Shown here piece by piece: positions 43,984 to 52,754 of a stretch of 64,000 nt of DNA. Source of the stretch: Corynebacterium curieae. GTDB taxonomy: Bacteria > Actinomycetota > Actinomycetes > Mycobacteriales > Mycobacteriaceae. Below the pieces are notes generated by a model that did not search any database, was not told the origin of the DNA, and was given only the letters and a program-made list of their open reading frames with translations. Both the position numbers and the translations under genes were made by a program. Position 1 is the stretch's first letter. Every line of letters starts with the position of its first letter. Where the stretch lies: positions 62,001-126,000 of the forward strand of contig NZ_JAKMUU010000004.1 in NCBI RefSeq assembly GCF_027570035.1. Reading direction: 5' to 3'.

Positions 43984-45918
43984 CTACCAAATGGTGACGC
44001 GATCCTCCGGCGCAATATACATGGCAGAATCCTCTACAACGTTAAAGGCCTCGTAGAACTCCGCAATATTGGCCGCAATAAGATTGCAGCGGAACTCCGC
44101 CGGCGAGTGCGGGTCAATGGCAAGGTACTGGGTAGCCATCTCTGGACGGATGGCGGTGCGCCAAACGCGGGCCCAGGCCAGGAAGAAGCGTTGTAGGCCG
44201 TTGTAGGTGTGCTCGGCCAGCTCTGGCTCGGCTCCATCTACCTCGAACTTCTCCTCCTTGCCCTGCAGGTCAATGCCCTTATCGGCGCAGTAGTTCTGGA
44301 AAGCCACCACGGCGATACCCAAGCCGCCCAGGTCACCGATATTCTCACCCAGGGTGAAGCTGCCATTTACGCCGGTGGATTCGATGCCGGCTTCCTTGAG
44401 CACCGTCGGCACTTGGCCGTTGAATTGCTCCACCAGCTTGGCGGTGAGCTTTTCAAAGGCGGCGCGGTCCTCATCGGACCACCAGGAGTTCAAGTTGCCC
44501 TGGCCGTCAAACTGCGAGCCCTGATCATCAAAGCCATGGCCAATCTCGTGGCCAATAACGGCACCGATGGCGCCGAAGTTTTCTGCGGCATCGGCCTCTG
44601 GGTTATAGAACGGCGGGCGCAGGATTGCTGCTGGGAAGGTGATGTCATTGACCACCGGGTTATAAAAGGCGTTGACCGTTTGCGGGGTGGTCACCCACTC
44701 ATTACGGTCAGCCGGCTTGCCAATCTTGGCCAGCTCAAAGTCATGGGAGAATGCGGAGCCGGCGCGGGCATTAGCCAGCAGGTCCCCACCCTTAGCGGAG
44801 ACCTCGAGGCCAGAGTAATCACGCCAGGAATCCGGGAAGCCAATCTTGGCCTTGAACTGGGAGAGCTTTTCTAGGGCGCGCTCGCGCGTGGCCGGGGTCA
44901 TCCACTCCAGCTGGGAGATGCGCTCGCGGTAGGCGGCGATGAGGTAGCCCACCAGCTCATCCATCTCACGCTTGGAGGAGGCCGGGAAGTGCTTATCCAC
45001 GAATACTTGGCCAATCTCTTCGCCCACGAGGGACTCGGCTAGGCCCACGGCGCGCTTCCAGCGGTCGCGCTGCTCGGTAGCACCGGAGAGCTTGGTGCCG
45101 TAGAACTCGAAGTTCTTCGCGCCTACCTCCTCTGGCAGCATGGCCGCGCGGGAGCGCAGGATGTGCCAGGTGGCCCACAGCTGCCAATCGGCCATGCGCT
45201 CGGAGGTAAAGAGGCTCTCGAAGTGCTCGAGATAAGACGGCATCATATTGACCACGCGGTGCTCCGGCAGGTTGCCGCCGGAAAGCAGAGCACGAGTCAT
45301 GGCGGGAAGCTCACTAAACTCGCAGGGATTATAGGTCTTGACCGCATCGCGAGTGGAGACCACGTCCCAATGACCGGCGGCCAATTCCTTCTCCAAGCCC
45401 ACAATGCGCTGGGCCGCCACCTCAGCGCCCAAGCCAAAGAGGCGGGACGGATCGAGGAATTCCAGCATCTCGGCCACGTGCTTCTCATAGGCACTCAGCG
45501 TTTCCCCATGGGCTTCCTCGCGGTAATAAGCCTCATCCGGCAAGCCCAGGCCGGATTGAATAACATAAGCAATGGCGTCCTCAGAACCCGAGTCCTTGGA
45601 TACCCAGAAAGTCACCGGGGAACCCACGCCGGTGCGCTCGAGTTCACCCAGGCGGTGCGCTAATTCCTCTGGGTCGGCCGCACTCAGGCGGTCCAGATCC
45701 GCGTCCAATGGAGCCATGCCGGCCGCGTTAACTCCCTCGGTATCCATAAAGGAGGCATAGAGCTTGCCGGGGCGGCCGGTGTCCTTTTCCACGATCTCAT
45801 GAACGAGTTCTTCGGCTTCGTCGCGCAGCGCGTGGAAAGTGCCGTCCACGCCGCGATCATCGGGAATGACATGGCTTTCCAGCCAGGGTCCATTGACTAG
45901 TTGATAAAGATCTTTCAT
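43984..45918 (-). CDS. M13-family zinc metallopeptidase (PepO/Zmp1-like)
   Basis: A 644-residue neprilysin-type endopeptidase. The zinc motif HEIGHGFDDQG and the third ligand motif ENIGDLGG are intact; NAFYNP is the substrate-binding motif. It ends VTIW, the usual short hydrophobic end of this family. No signal peptide or membrane helix is present, so it is cytoplasmic or exported by another route, as discussed for mycobacterial Zmp1. ATG 45918 is set by TAGAGT 7 bases upstream; the gene is divergent from the membrane protein gene at 45961. Confidence 0.92.
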   Translation of the reverse strand: MKDLYQLVNGPWLESHVIPDDRGVDGTFHALRDEAEELVHEIVEKDTGRPGKLYASFMDTEGVNAAGMAPLDADLDRLSAADPEELAHRLGELERTGVGSPVTFWVSKDSGSEDAIAYVIQSGLGLPDEAYYREEAHGETLSAYEKHVAEMLEFLDPSRLFGLGAEVAAQRIVGLEKELAAGHWDVVSTRDAVKTYNPCEFSELPAMTRALLSGGNLPEHRVVNMMPSYLEHFESLFTSERMADWQLWATWHILRSRAAMLPEEVGAKNFEFYGTKLSGATEQRDRWKRAVGLAESLVGEEIGQVFVDKHFPASSKREMDELVGYLIAAYRERISQLEWMTPATRERALEKLSQFKAKIGFPDSWRDYSGLEVSAKGGDLLANARAGSAFSHDFELAKIGKPADRNEWVTTPQTVNAFYNPVVNDITFPAAILRPPFYNPEADAAENFGAIGAVIGHEIGHGFDDQGSQFDGQGNLNSWWSDEDRAAFEKLTAKLVEQFNGQVPTVLKEAGIESTGVNGSFTLGENIGDLGGLGIAVVAFQNYCADKGIDLQGKEEKFEVDGAEPELAEHTYNGLQRFFLAWARVWRTAIRPEMATQYLAIDPHSPAEFRCNLIAANIAEFYEAFNVVEDSAMYIAPEDRVTIW

Positions 45919-45925
45919 GCCTGCC

Positions 45926-45953
45926 ACTCTAGGGCAAAGCGGCAAGATAAGGT
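45926..45953. promoter_or_regulatory. Divergent leaderless -10 boxes between the M13 peptidase and 45961 genes
   Basis: Minus-strand TAGAGT (45926-45931) lies 7 bases before ATG 45918. Plus-strand TAAGGT (45948-45953) lies 7 bases before ATG 45961. Confidence 0.55.
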
Positions 45954-45960
45954 GTGGGCT

Positions 45961-46542
45961 ATGGAATTTTATCGCTTTCCTCCAGCGCATCCGCGGCGCC
46001 TTTTCCTAGCCGTCATTGCGTTCGTAGCGGTGGTTCTCGCCCTGCCCATGATCGTGCAAACGGCGCTAGGGGATTCTTCCGCGGACGTCGAGCAGGTTAC
46101 CTTGGCAGAGCCTAGCCAGGACTGGGAGATTGACGTTCCCGATCTATATTGCGAGCGCGATTATGAGTCCCTCGCCAGCATCGGCTGGACCTGCGGCGAT
46201 GTCAGCGTGCAAGCCACCCTTACCGAGGATGCCAAAGACGATGCCACCACTTTGCGCCGCATGGTTCGCGCCCTAGCCATGGCTCCCCTGCCGGCCGACG
46301 CCCCTACCTTCGACGGCACGGATGGAGCACTCCTGCTTGCCGACGCCCCCTCCTCCACCGCCGCCCTCTCCCTCGACGGCACCGGCGAGGACGAAAACAA
46401 GGATTGGGTGGTCACCGTGACCGGCAAGGGCGAGCAGGCCCGCACCACCGCCTCTCGCATTTGGCGCGCCTTCGGCCAAGAGGATCTACCCGCCGCGGCC
46501 GATTCAGAATTCGCTGACTTCTCCGGGGAGTTGATGTTCTAG
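45961..46542 (+). CDS. Membrane-anchored extracytoplasmic protein of unknown function
   Basis: A 193-residue protein with one N-terminal helix (about 14-34) and a soluble acidic domain. Two cysteines (DLYCERDYES and GWTCGD) probably form a disulfide. No family is recognised. The PrsW-type protease gene begins at the base after its stop codon, so the two are coupled, and this protein might be a partner or substrate of that protease; this is inference from position only. Confidence 0.65.
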   Translation: MEFYRFPPAHPRRLFLAVIAFVAVVLALPMIVQTALGDSSADVEQVTLAEPSQDWEIDVPDLYCERDYESLASIGWTCGDVSVQATLTEDAKDDATTLRRMVRALAMAPLPADAPTFDGTDGALLLADAPSSTAALSLDGTGEDENKDWVVTVTGKGEQARTTASRIWRAFGQEDLPAAADSEFADFSGELMF

Positions 46543-47394
46543 ATGTCCAAGCTCTTTCGCACCACACTGTGGATCCTGTCCGGCATTGGCCTCATCGCCT
46601 TCTTTTTCCAGACGCTGAGCACATTTTTGATCTCTCCTCTGATGGGCCTGCTCAGCCTGCTCATTGCCGCCGTGCTCGTGACGCTGATCTTTTATCTGCT
46701 GCAGCGCAGCCCCATGTGGGCCCGCCCGGCGCGGTTATGGGCCGCGCTGGCTTTCCTTTGGGGCGGCGGGGTGGCCGTTGCCTTGGCGCTTATTAGCGCT
46801 GGTCCGGTCATGCAGCTCGCCATCGGCTCCGGCTGGGTCGATTCCATGATGTCGTGGAGCGGTGCCTACCCAGAGGAAATTTCTAAGGCCACCGGCGTAA
46901 TCTTCGTGCTCATGTCCTTCCGCCAACTCAACCGCCCGTGGCATGGCTGGATGGTGGGCGCAGTGGTGGGCCTTGGTTTCGAGGCTTGCGAGAATATCCT
47001 CTACGGCGCCATGGGCGCGACCATGCACCCCGATAGCGATATTCAGGGCCTTTTTGAAATGTGGGGCCTGCGCCTTGTCGCCGGCCCCGGCCTGCACGTG
47101 CTGCTTACCGCGATGGCCGGATGGGGAATCGGCTGGGCCTTGTATGCCGCCGCCAAACCGCTGTGGTGGCGCATCGGCGTTTTCCTCGGCTACCTAGCCG
47201 CCTCTTTCACGTTGCACTTTTGCTGGAATTACCTGCACGATTCCGAGGTGGCCTCCATCATCCAGGCCGTCGGCGTAGCGCTTATCCTCTACCCGCTGAG
47301 CATATGGCTTGTGCTGCGTGGCAATAAGCTCGCCAAGGCCGACGAGAGCTATAGCCACAGCACTGCCGACGACGCCCTCGCCTTCGTGCACTAA
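46543..47394 (+). CDS. PrsW-family intramembrane metalloprotease
   Basis: A 283-residue polytopic protein with the PrsW motifs: PEEISK (EExxK), GFEACENILYG (FExxE), the GPGLHVLLTA histidine and LHFCWNYL. PrsW proteases cleave membrane-bound regulators such as anti-sigma factors in other bacteria. It is directly coupled to the preceding gene for an anchored protein. Its target here is unknown. Confidence 0.82.
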   Translation: MSKLFRTTLWILSGIGLIAFFFQTLSTFLISPLMGLLSLLIAAVLVTLIFYLLQRSPMWARPARLWAALAFLWGGGVAVALALISAGPVMQLAIGSGWVDSMMSWSGAYPEEISKATGVIFVLMSFRQLNRPWHGWMVGAVVGLGFEACENILYGAMGATMHPDSDIQGLFEMWGLRLVAGPGLHVLLTAMAGWGIGWALYAAAKPLWWRIGVFLGYLAASFTLHFCWNYLHDSEVASIIQAVGVALILYPLSIWLVLRGNKLAKADESYSHSTADDALAFVH

Positions 47395-47416
47395 AGCCAC
47401 CGACCGCTCTGCGAAC

Positions 47417-48277
47417 CTAGCCGCACACGCGCATCGGTGTTACCTGCGCCAGTGCTTGATTAGCGCTCGCGCAAGCCTGGCGCTCGTAGCTCGCTGCCGT
47501 GCGGGTGACATCTCGGATAGCTTGTCGCGCTGGGCCTCGCAGATGCAGATCGTGCTCGATTCGAGCGCCAATGGCCTCGCTAGAACCACCGGGGATTGTG
47601 CCCGGGGCATTATGTACGGCGCGGGTGACATCTGCGGTATGGGTGGCCGCATCACCGTAAGTATTGGCGGCTACGGTAAATCCAGGGGCGGTGGATACCG
47701 AGGCATGGATGCGGCGATTGTCTGACCAGCCAAACTTGGTACCGATAACCCCAGAAATCCGGGAGGTACCAAAATCCTGCCGGTAGCCATCGGCGGCCAC
47801 GGGAGCGGCGGTAGCCATGCCGGTCATGATGGGCGCAGCAAGGGGATCGTGCTGGATACGCGAGGTAAACCGCGCTACATCCTCGGTGGAGGTGGTCGTT
47901 GTCCCCCAGTAACCGGTGTAGTGCGTTTCGCGCAGGCCAAACTCGTGGATGATGCCGGGGATGGCCTGCGGTTAGCGGCGGTCCAAGTCGGTAGCCACGT
48001 TGTCATCGCTCACACGAATCATATGCTCCACGCGAGCTTTATCGGCCGGTGCGCCGTATTTTAGAACCCAATAGCCCAAGTAGAGCTTGCTCAAAGACAG
48101 CGCGGGGCGAGACTCATGGGAATTAGCGGTAGAAACCGTGGCCCCAGAATCGTGCCGGACGGTGATTTGGGTGCGCGCGGGCACAGCGTGCGGGTCGAGC
48201 GTGACAGCCTGGGCGGCGGGGATGGTAACGAGGGAGAGTGCGGTAACCAAGGAACCTACCGCCAGCTTTTTCATCAT
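47417..48277 (-). pseudogene. Exported serine hydrolase (class A beta-lactamase/PBP-like) with an in-frame stop
   Basis: The gene encodes a signal peptide (MMKKLAVGSLVTALSLVTIP ending in AQA), a SLSK active-site motif, an RVSDDN motif and, downstream, TKFGWSDNR. The reading frame is interrupted by one TAA at 47972-47974 after VATDLDRR and continues in the same frame as PQAIPGIIHEFGL to the end at 47417. A tyrosine codon (TAC or TAT) would restore it with one base change. Without readthrough the product is 101 residues and lacks the third motif. I call it a pseudogene; a recent strain-specific mutation is likely because the rest of the frame is undamaged. Confidence 0.75.
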
Positions 48278-48304
48278 GAAAATATCCTAGCGCCGCCGTG
48301 GGTA

Positions 48305-48622
48305 TTACGCACCGGCTTCTACGAGCAGCACTCCCCCGACAATGAGCACCACGCCCAGAGATTTTAACCAAGTAAACGGCTCCTTGAACAGGAGATACGA
48401 GGCAATGGCGGTAAGCGCAACGCCAGTGGCAGCCCAGATGCCGTAGGCCACGCCAAGATCCATGCCGGCCTTGAGCACGAGCGCCAAGAAGCAGTAGGCA
48501 GAGACATAACACAGGGCGACGAGCACCACCCAGAAGCGGCGCCCAGTCACTGCGGACATGCGCAGGCACAGCGTGCCGGAAACCTCGATGGCGGTGGCGA
48601 GGAAAAGAAGGAACCAAATCAT
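48305..48622 (-). CDS. Small multidrug resistance (SMR) protein, second of a pair
   Basis: A 105-residue four-helix SMR protein. The essential membrane glutamate is in AIEVSGTLCLR at residue 13, and GVAYGIWAATG and LFKEPFTWLKSLG are conserved. It starts inside the end of the other SMR gene (4-base overlap), the layout of heterodimeric exporters such as EbrAB or YkkCD. Substrates are probably cationic compounds or guanidinium-like ions. Confidence 0.87.
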   Translation of the reverse strand: MIWFLLFLATAIEVSGTLCLRMSAVTGRRFWVVLVALCYVSAYCFLALVLKAGMDLGVAYGIWAATGVALTAIASYLLFKEPFTWLKSLGVVLIVGGVLLVEAGA

Positions 48623-48978
48623 TGCGGCGCCACCTTCACAGTGTGGTCTTGATCCTCATCTGGTTTCGCACCCATTTCCACGCAGAATACGCCGGCCATA
48701 ATAAGTGCGATTCCGGCAAGTTTTACTGCGCCGAGCGGCTCGCCAAATAGCGCGGCGGACAGCAACGCGGTGGAAATGACCCCACCGGATGCCCAGAGTC
48801 CATAAGCCACGCCCACGTTGACGCCTTCTTGCATTACGCGGTGCAGGAGCACAAAAGCAAGGATGAAGCAGAAGGCGGCCACGCCGTAGATCCAGACATA
48901 CTCCACGGCGTACTTCAGCGCGACGGTGCCCACGACTTCGCTGGCAATCGCGAGAAAGAGAATGACCCAGGCCCTCAC
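48619..48978 (-). CDS. Small multidrug resistance (SMR) protein, first of a pair
   Basis: A 119-residue SMR protein with the glutamate in IASEVVGTVALKYA at about residue 14 and GVAYGLWASGG. A 15-residue acidic and polar tail (KPDEDQDHTVKV) extends beyond the normal end. It overlaps the alkyltransferase-like gene by 4 bases upstream and its partner by 4 bases downstream. Confidence 0.87.
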   Translation of the reverse strand: MRAWVILFLAIASEVVGTVALKYAVEYVWIYGVAAFCFILAFVLLHRVMQEGVNVGVAYGLWASGGVISTALLSAALFGEPLGAVKLAGIALIMAGVFCVEMGAKPDEDQDHTVKVAPQ

Positions 48979-49280
48979 TCCATCAACTCCTGTAATTCGC
49001 GGGCGTCGATTCCGTGCTCGTGCATTTTAACGCGGCCGCCAGCGTAGGCGATGGATTCGCGATCCCACAATTCCGCGGCGCGGGCGGGATCATGGCAGGC
49101 GCCATCGGCGCGGACCACGCGCCACCATGCAGCACCGGCACCGTGGCGTTTTAGTACGGTACCGACGTTGCGCGCGCCGCAACCGGCCACCTTGGCCACC
49201 TCCCCATAAGAGGTGACGTTGCCGGGCGGAATCGCGGCAACGACCGCCAATACGCGTTTGACCAGTGGCGATTCACCCAT
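48975..49280 (-). CDS. Alkyltransferase-like DNA repair protein (ATL)
   Basis: A 101-residue protein with the DNA-binding domain of O6-methylguanine methyltransferases: IPPGNVTSYGEVAKVAG and ARNVGTVLKR. The active-site PCHRVV reads AWWRVV with Trp52 in place of the cysteine, so it cannot accept alkyl groups. ATL proteins bind alkylated bases and direct them to nucleotide excision repair. The second tryptophan replacing the histidine is unusual. It lies in a run of five closely packed minus-strand genes. Confidence 0.85.
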   Translation of the reverse strand: MGESPLVKRVLAVVAAIPPGNVTSYGEVAKVAGCGARNVGTVLKRHGAGAAWWRVVRADGACHDPARAAELWDRESIAYAGGRVKMHEHGIDARELQELME

Positions 49281-49285
49281 CTCAG

Positions 49286-50113
49286 TTACTGTGGGTCGAG
49301 TCCCAGCACGTCATCCGATTCGGTCGGTTCCTCTTCGGGGGCGTCTTCGACCTCGGTAAGAGTGATGGTCGCACCGGTGGAATCAGCCAGCAGGCACATG
49401 CGGCCAAAGGGCGAATCCCACGGTTCACGGATGACCTCGCCGCCTAATTCCACGGCCTTCTTCGCAGCAGTGTCGATATCGCGCACGCCCAAATAGGTCT
49501 GCCAGAAGCTCGGAACCTGCGGCGGGAACTGCCCCTCGGCGTTCCACAGGCCGGCAAACGGCGCACCGTCTTCTTCCGCGGTGGCGTAGATAAAGTTCTC
49601 ATCCTCGGACTGCATGGCGCGGATCTCCCAATTGAATAGCTCGCCATAAAAATTCATCGCGCTCTGGAAGCCCGAGGTAGCGGTGAGCTCGTGCCAGACC
49701 GGGGTGCCGGGCTCGCCAGCGGCAACGAAGTGCTCTGGGCCGGCGGGTTGAATGAGGCCAAACATGCCTCCGGCGGCGTCGACAAGCAGGGCCATGTGCC
49801 CCAGCTGCACCTGCTGCGGCTCCACAAGGATGCGCCCGCCCAAGTTCTGCGCGCGCTGGCAATCGCCCGCAATGTCCTTGGACAGGAAGTAGGTCACCCA
49901 CGTATCCGGCATGGGGGCCTCCTCCGGCTGCGGGATCAACCCAGCGATGGGCAGCCCTTGCAGGCGCGCCATCTGGTACGGATTATCTTCGCCGGACTCG
50001 GCGGAAATTTCCCAGCCCAGCACCTGCTCGTAAAAGTGTGCGGACTTGCGCGGGTCCGAGGTGGTCAGGTCAATCCAGTAGGGCATGCCCACTTCAGCTT
50101 CGAATGCTGGCAT
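49286..50113 (-). CDS. Two-domain VOC (glyoxalase/bleomycin-resistance fold) protein
   Basis: A 275-residue protein with tandem VOC domains at about 8-125 and 135-250. Each has the SAHFYEQVLGWEI or SAMNFYGELFNWEI pattern. Similar proteins are annotated as glyoxalase or as 27-kDa antigen Cfp30B-like proteins; no activity is clear. The tail is very acidic. The start codon lies directly after the stop of the S4 gene (adjacent, no gap). Confidence 0.82.
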   Translation of the reverse strand: MPAFEAEVGMPYWIDLTTSDPRKSAHFYEQVLGWEISAESGEDNPYQMARLQGLPIAGLIPQPEEAPMPDTWVTYFLSKDIAGDCQRAQNLGGRILVEPQQVQLGHMALLVDAAGGMFGLIQPAGPEHFVAAGEPGTPVWHELTATSGFQSAMNFYGELFNWEIRAMQSEDENFIYATAEEDGAPFAGLWNAEGQFPPQVPSFWQTYLGVRDIDTAAKKAVELGGEVIREPWDSPFGRMCLLADSTGATITLTEVEDAPEEEPTESDDVLGLDPQ

Positions 50114-50398
50114 CTACATATTCCTCCACTTTTCCGGATCAAAGTCATCGTCGGCCGTGGCTTCATCAAAGTAATCATCGTCATCATCCGGCTCGCCCAC
50201 GCGCGCGCAAGCATCCTCGATGCACACCTCGTCGCCTGGGTGGAGCATGGCACCCCGGCGCGTTTCGGGTTCGCCATTGACCGTGACCACGCCTTCTGCG
50301 ATGAGTTCTTTAGCCTCGCCGCCGGTAGCCACCAAGCTGGCCAGCTTGATGAACTGGCCCAATTTGATGGAGTCGCCGTTGATAGGAATGTCTAGCAT
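50114..50398 (-). CDS. S4-domain RNA-binding protein (RlbA/YaaA-like)
   Basis: A 94-residue protein. Residues 1-70 are a stand-alone S4 RNA-binding domain (IKLGQFIKLASLVATGGEAK and VTVNGEPETRRGAML), as in the YaaA/RlbA group linked to ribosomes. A tail of DDDDDYFDEATADDDFDPEK is highly acidic. ATG 50398 has TAAGCT (50406-50411) at the 7-base leaderless spacing. It probably heads the VOC-ATL-SMR run. Confidence 0.8.
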   Translation of the reverse strand: MLDIPINGDSIKLGQFIKLASLVATGGEAKELIAEGVVTVNGEPETRRGAMLHPGDEVCIEDACARVGEPDDDDDYFDEATADDDFDPEKWRNM

Positions 50399-50433
50399 GC
50401 CGCCCAGCTTACCCAGCCCGCGCGCGGCTATAG

Positions 50434-51369
50434 CTACGGGTGGGCGATATGGAAGAAATCCAGGACCGTATCGGTGGTCCACTCCGCCCTCACCAGCCCG
50501 GAATGGTCCGTGGCCCCGCCATTCCACGTGTGCGTGCCACCGTGGATGGTGTATTGCTCGGTGCGCGCATCACATACCCGCCAGGTAAAGTGCTCCACCG
50601 CTTCTTTCCGACGCCTCTTTGGAAACGGGTTACACCCATTCTCCCTGGCAATCCCGCGCAGCGATTGCTTTACCGAGCGGTAGTGCGCGCCGTGTTGGTG
50701 CCCGCCATCGTAATTCATGAGCACGTCCTCGGTGCCGTGAATATCCAGGTAATGGGTGGGTTCGCTGGCGCAGTCCTTTTCCACGCGGTCATACTTGGCC
50801 GCCGAGACCGTCGCCACCGCCTCGAATAGGCCCGGCCGCTTGCAGCTCACCGCGCGGGCAAACCCGCCACCATTGGAAAAGCCCACGCCATAGGTGGTCT
50901 CAGAGGCGGGATAGTGACGGCGGACGAAATCGATCGTGTCATCGACGTATGTGAGGTCATCGTCCAAGCTGGTTACCGCATACGGTGCTGGCGCCCATGC
51001 CTTGCCCGCGCCTTGAACGAAGACCGTGATGGCATCACCCTGGGAGAGGTCGGTGCCTTTGAACATATTGCCGGCGTCCATCTCATAGCCGTGCATTGCC
51101 ACGACCACGGGCAGGCGGTGGTGCTTATCCGCGTTAAACGGCACGTGGACCACAAAGCTGCGGTCATTGCGCAGGTTAATGATCTGGTACTGGCCATTGG
51201 CCGTTGTGCCTTGGTCCGGCAGCGTGGTGATATAGCCATCGGCCGCGCCGTGCGATTCATTCGGCACGCTGCCCGGCCGCGGCGGTTCTTCCTCGCAGCC
51301 TGCCATGAGCCCAGCGGCCGCGCATAACCCAGCGCATAGAGCCAGTGTTTTCTTGCCTACCTTAGTCAC
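50434..51369 (-). CDS. Lipoprotein esterase of the PHB depolymerase/LpqC type
   Basis: A 311-residue lipoprotein with lipobox GLMAGC (Cys25). The catalytic fold is that of polyhydroxybutyrate depolymerase or feruloyl esterase-like proteins: VVVAMHGYEMDAGN for the oxyanion hole, GFSNGG for the nucleophile serine, DIHGTED for the acid and GGTHTWNG for the histidine. Mycobacterial LpqC is the nearest named relative I can offer. It overlaps the YbjQ gene by 8 bases. Confidence 0.8.
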   Translation of the reverse strand: MTKVGKKTLALCAGLCAAAGLMAGCEEEPPRPGSVPNESHGAADGYITTLPDQGTTANGQYQIINLRNDRSFVVHVPFNADKHHRLPVVVAMHGYEMDAGNMFKGTDLSQGDAITVFVQGAGKAWAPAPYAVTSLDDDLTYVDDTIDFVRRHYPASETTYGVGFSNGGGFARAVSCKRPGLFEAVATVSAAKYDRVEKDCASEPTHYLDIHGTEDVLMNYDGGHQHGAHYRSVKQSLRGIARENGCNPFPKRRRKEAVEHFTWRVCDARTEQYTIHGGTHTWNGGATDHSGLVRAEWTTDTVLDFFHIAHP

Positions 51370-51691
51370 GGGCGCGCAGCTTCACCGCAGTGCCGGTGGC
51401 AGTGACCATCAACGTGTCATTCGAGGTGCCCATGGGCGAATAATCAAAGGCGATGCCCACCACGCCATCGGCCCCGAGCTCCTGCCCGCGGCGCCACAAC
51501 TCATCGAGTGCCGCCTCGCGTGCCTTGATGGCTTCGCTTTCGTATCCAGCAGAGCGTCCACCGGTGATATTGCGGAGGGATGCCCCGAAATCCTTCAGCA
51601 TATTAATACCGATGACGGTCTCCCCGGCGATAATGCGGATATAGTCCGTAATCTCATAACCATCAACGGTATTAGTAGTGGTAAAAATCAT
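51362..51691 (-). CDS. YbjQ/UPF0145-family protein
   Basis: A 109-residue protein of the YbjQ fold, a pentamer-forming domain of unknown function: TTTNTVDGYEITDYIRIIAG, then ARE-AALDELWRRGQELGADGVVGIAFDYSP. TAATCT lies 6 bases before the ATG, which suggests a leaderless start. The 3' end overlaps the esterase gene. Confidence 0.85.
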   Translation of the reverse strand: MIFTTTNTVDGYEITDYIRIIAGETVIGINMLKDFGASLRNITGGRSAGYESEAIKAREAALDELWRRGQELGADGVVGIAFDYSPMGTSNDTLMVTATGTAVKLRARD

Positions 51692-51700
51692 GGCCCCAGA

Positions 51701-52375
51701 TTACATCGCTATAAGGCCACGCACTCCTTCAAAAAGGATGATGATACCCAGCAGCAGGAAGACCACGCCGCTGACAATATCCACCCAGGCGGAGTTCTTA
51801 GCCATCCACTTTGAGACCGCACGAGTACTTAAAGCCACGCCTACAAAGAGCACGAGGCTTTCCAGAATCAATACGGCACCCACCATGAGATTGGCGCCAA
51901 TGCCCATACCGGGATCAATGAAATTGGCAAAGATAGCGCCGAAGAAAATGACCACCTTGGGGTTCGAGAGATCGCAGATAAACCCCATGCGATAGGCGGT
52001 GGCCGCCTTGATAATGCCGTCCGGCGTAAACCCGCGCGGCTGCGGGGCGCGGGTTTCGGTGCCCACTACGGTTGCGGGTGCGCGGCGCTCCTTAATGCCA
52101 CCGGTAATGGCGGTATAGGCCATCCACAGCAGGTAACAGCCACCGAGAACCTGCAGCGCCACGAGGATGCCAGGGTGCGCAGAAATCAGCGCGGATAGCC
52201 CCGCCAAGGAGGCCACGGTCCAAATGGTAAGGCCGGTGGTACTACCAAGCGCCGCCCATACGGCTGCGCGCGTAGAACGCGCACCTAAGCGAATGATTTG
52301 CACTACGTCTGGGCCCGGCGAGGCCATCGCCGCGAACCACACGCCCATTAAGGTCACCAGGGCGCTAATAGCCAC
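51701..52375 (-). CDS. LysE/RhtB-family amino-acid exporter
   Basis: A 224-residue exporter with six hydrophobic segments. ASPGPDVVQIIRLGARSTRAAVWAALG is the family signature and NPKVVIFFGAIFANFIDP the mid-protein motif. Start is GTG 52375 with GGAGGT 6 bases upstream. The promoter region on the minus strand has TATAGT and two copies of GCATGCG separated by 11 bases, a possible regulator site. A truncated second LysE gene lies just upstream, so this was a tandem pair. Confidence 0.87.
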   Translation of the reverse strand: MAISALVTLMGVWFAAMASPGPDVVQIIRLGARSTRAAVWAALGSTTGLTIWTVASLAGLSALISAHPGILVALQVLGGCYLLWMAYTAITGGIKERRAPATVVGTETRAPQPRGFTPDGIIKAATAYRMGFICDLSNPKVVIFFGAIFANFIDPGMGIGANLMVGAVLILESLVLFVGVALSTRAVSKWMAKNSAWVDIVSGVVFLLLGIIILFEGVRGLIAM

Positions 52376-52511
52376 CTAACACCTCCATACTCGCATGCTA
52401 TTGGATTAACGCATGCCACTATAAGGGCCCTCTCACCTGCAGCGAAACAGGTAAGTTTTTTGATTTAGGTAGATCCTATATCAACTCTTTTATAGAAATC
52501 CGCCACCTGCA

Positions 52512-52754
52512 CTAACCGAAGAGCTCGATAGCGCCCTCCACGGCCATAACGAGTCCCAGCACCGCAAAGATAAGACCGGAAACGATATCGATGGCCGCGG
52601 AGTGGTGCGCAATCCAGCGCGATGCCGCGCGCACAATGAGCGCAAAAGTAGAAAACCAGGTCACCCACATCGCCACGAGGATTACCGCCACCGCAACGGT
52701 CCAAGTGGGCGACATATCGGGGCGAATAAACTGCGCAAAAACTGCGCCGAAGAA
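52512..52754 (-). pseudogene. 3' remnant of a second LysE/RhtB exporter gene
   Basis: The minus strand encodes FFGAVFAQFIRPDMSPTW and continues to VMAVEGAIELFG, matching the last 80 residues of the intact exporter at 51701-52375 (FFGAIFANFIDPGM to ILFEGVRG). Upstream of about 52754 the match stops abruptly and unrelated sequence follows. The N-terminal two thirds are missing. The junction marks one edge of the inserted metal-resistance segment. Confidence 0.8.
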
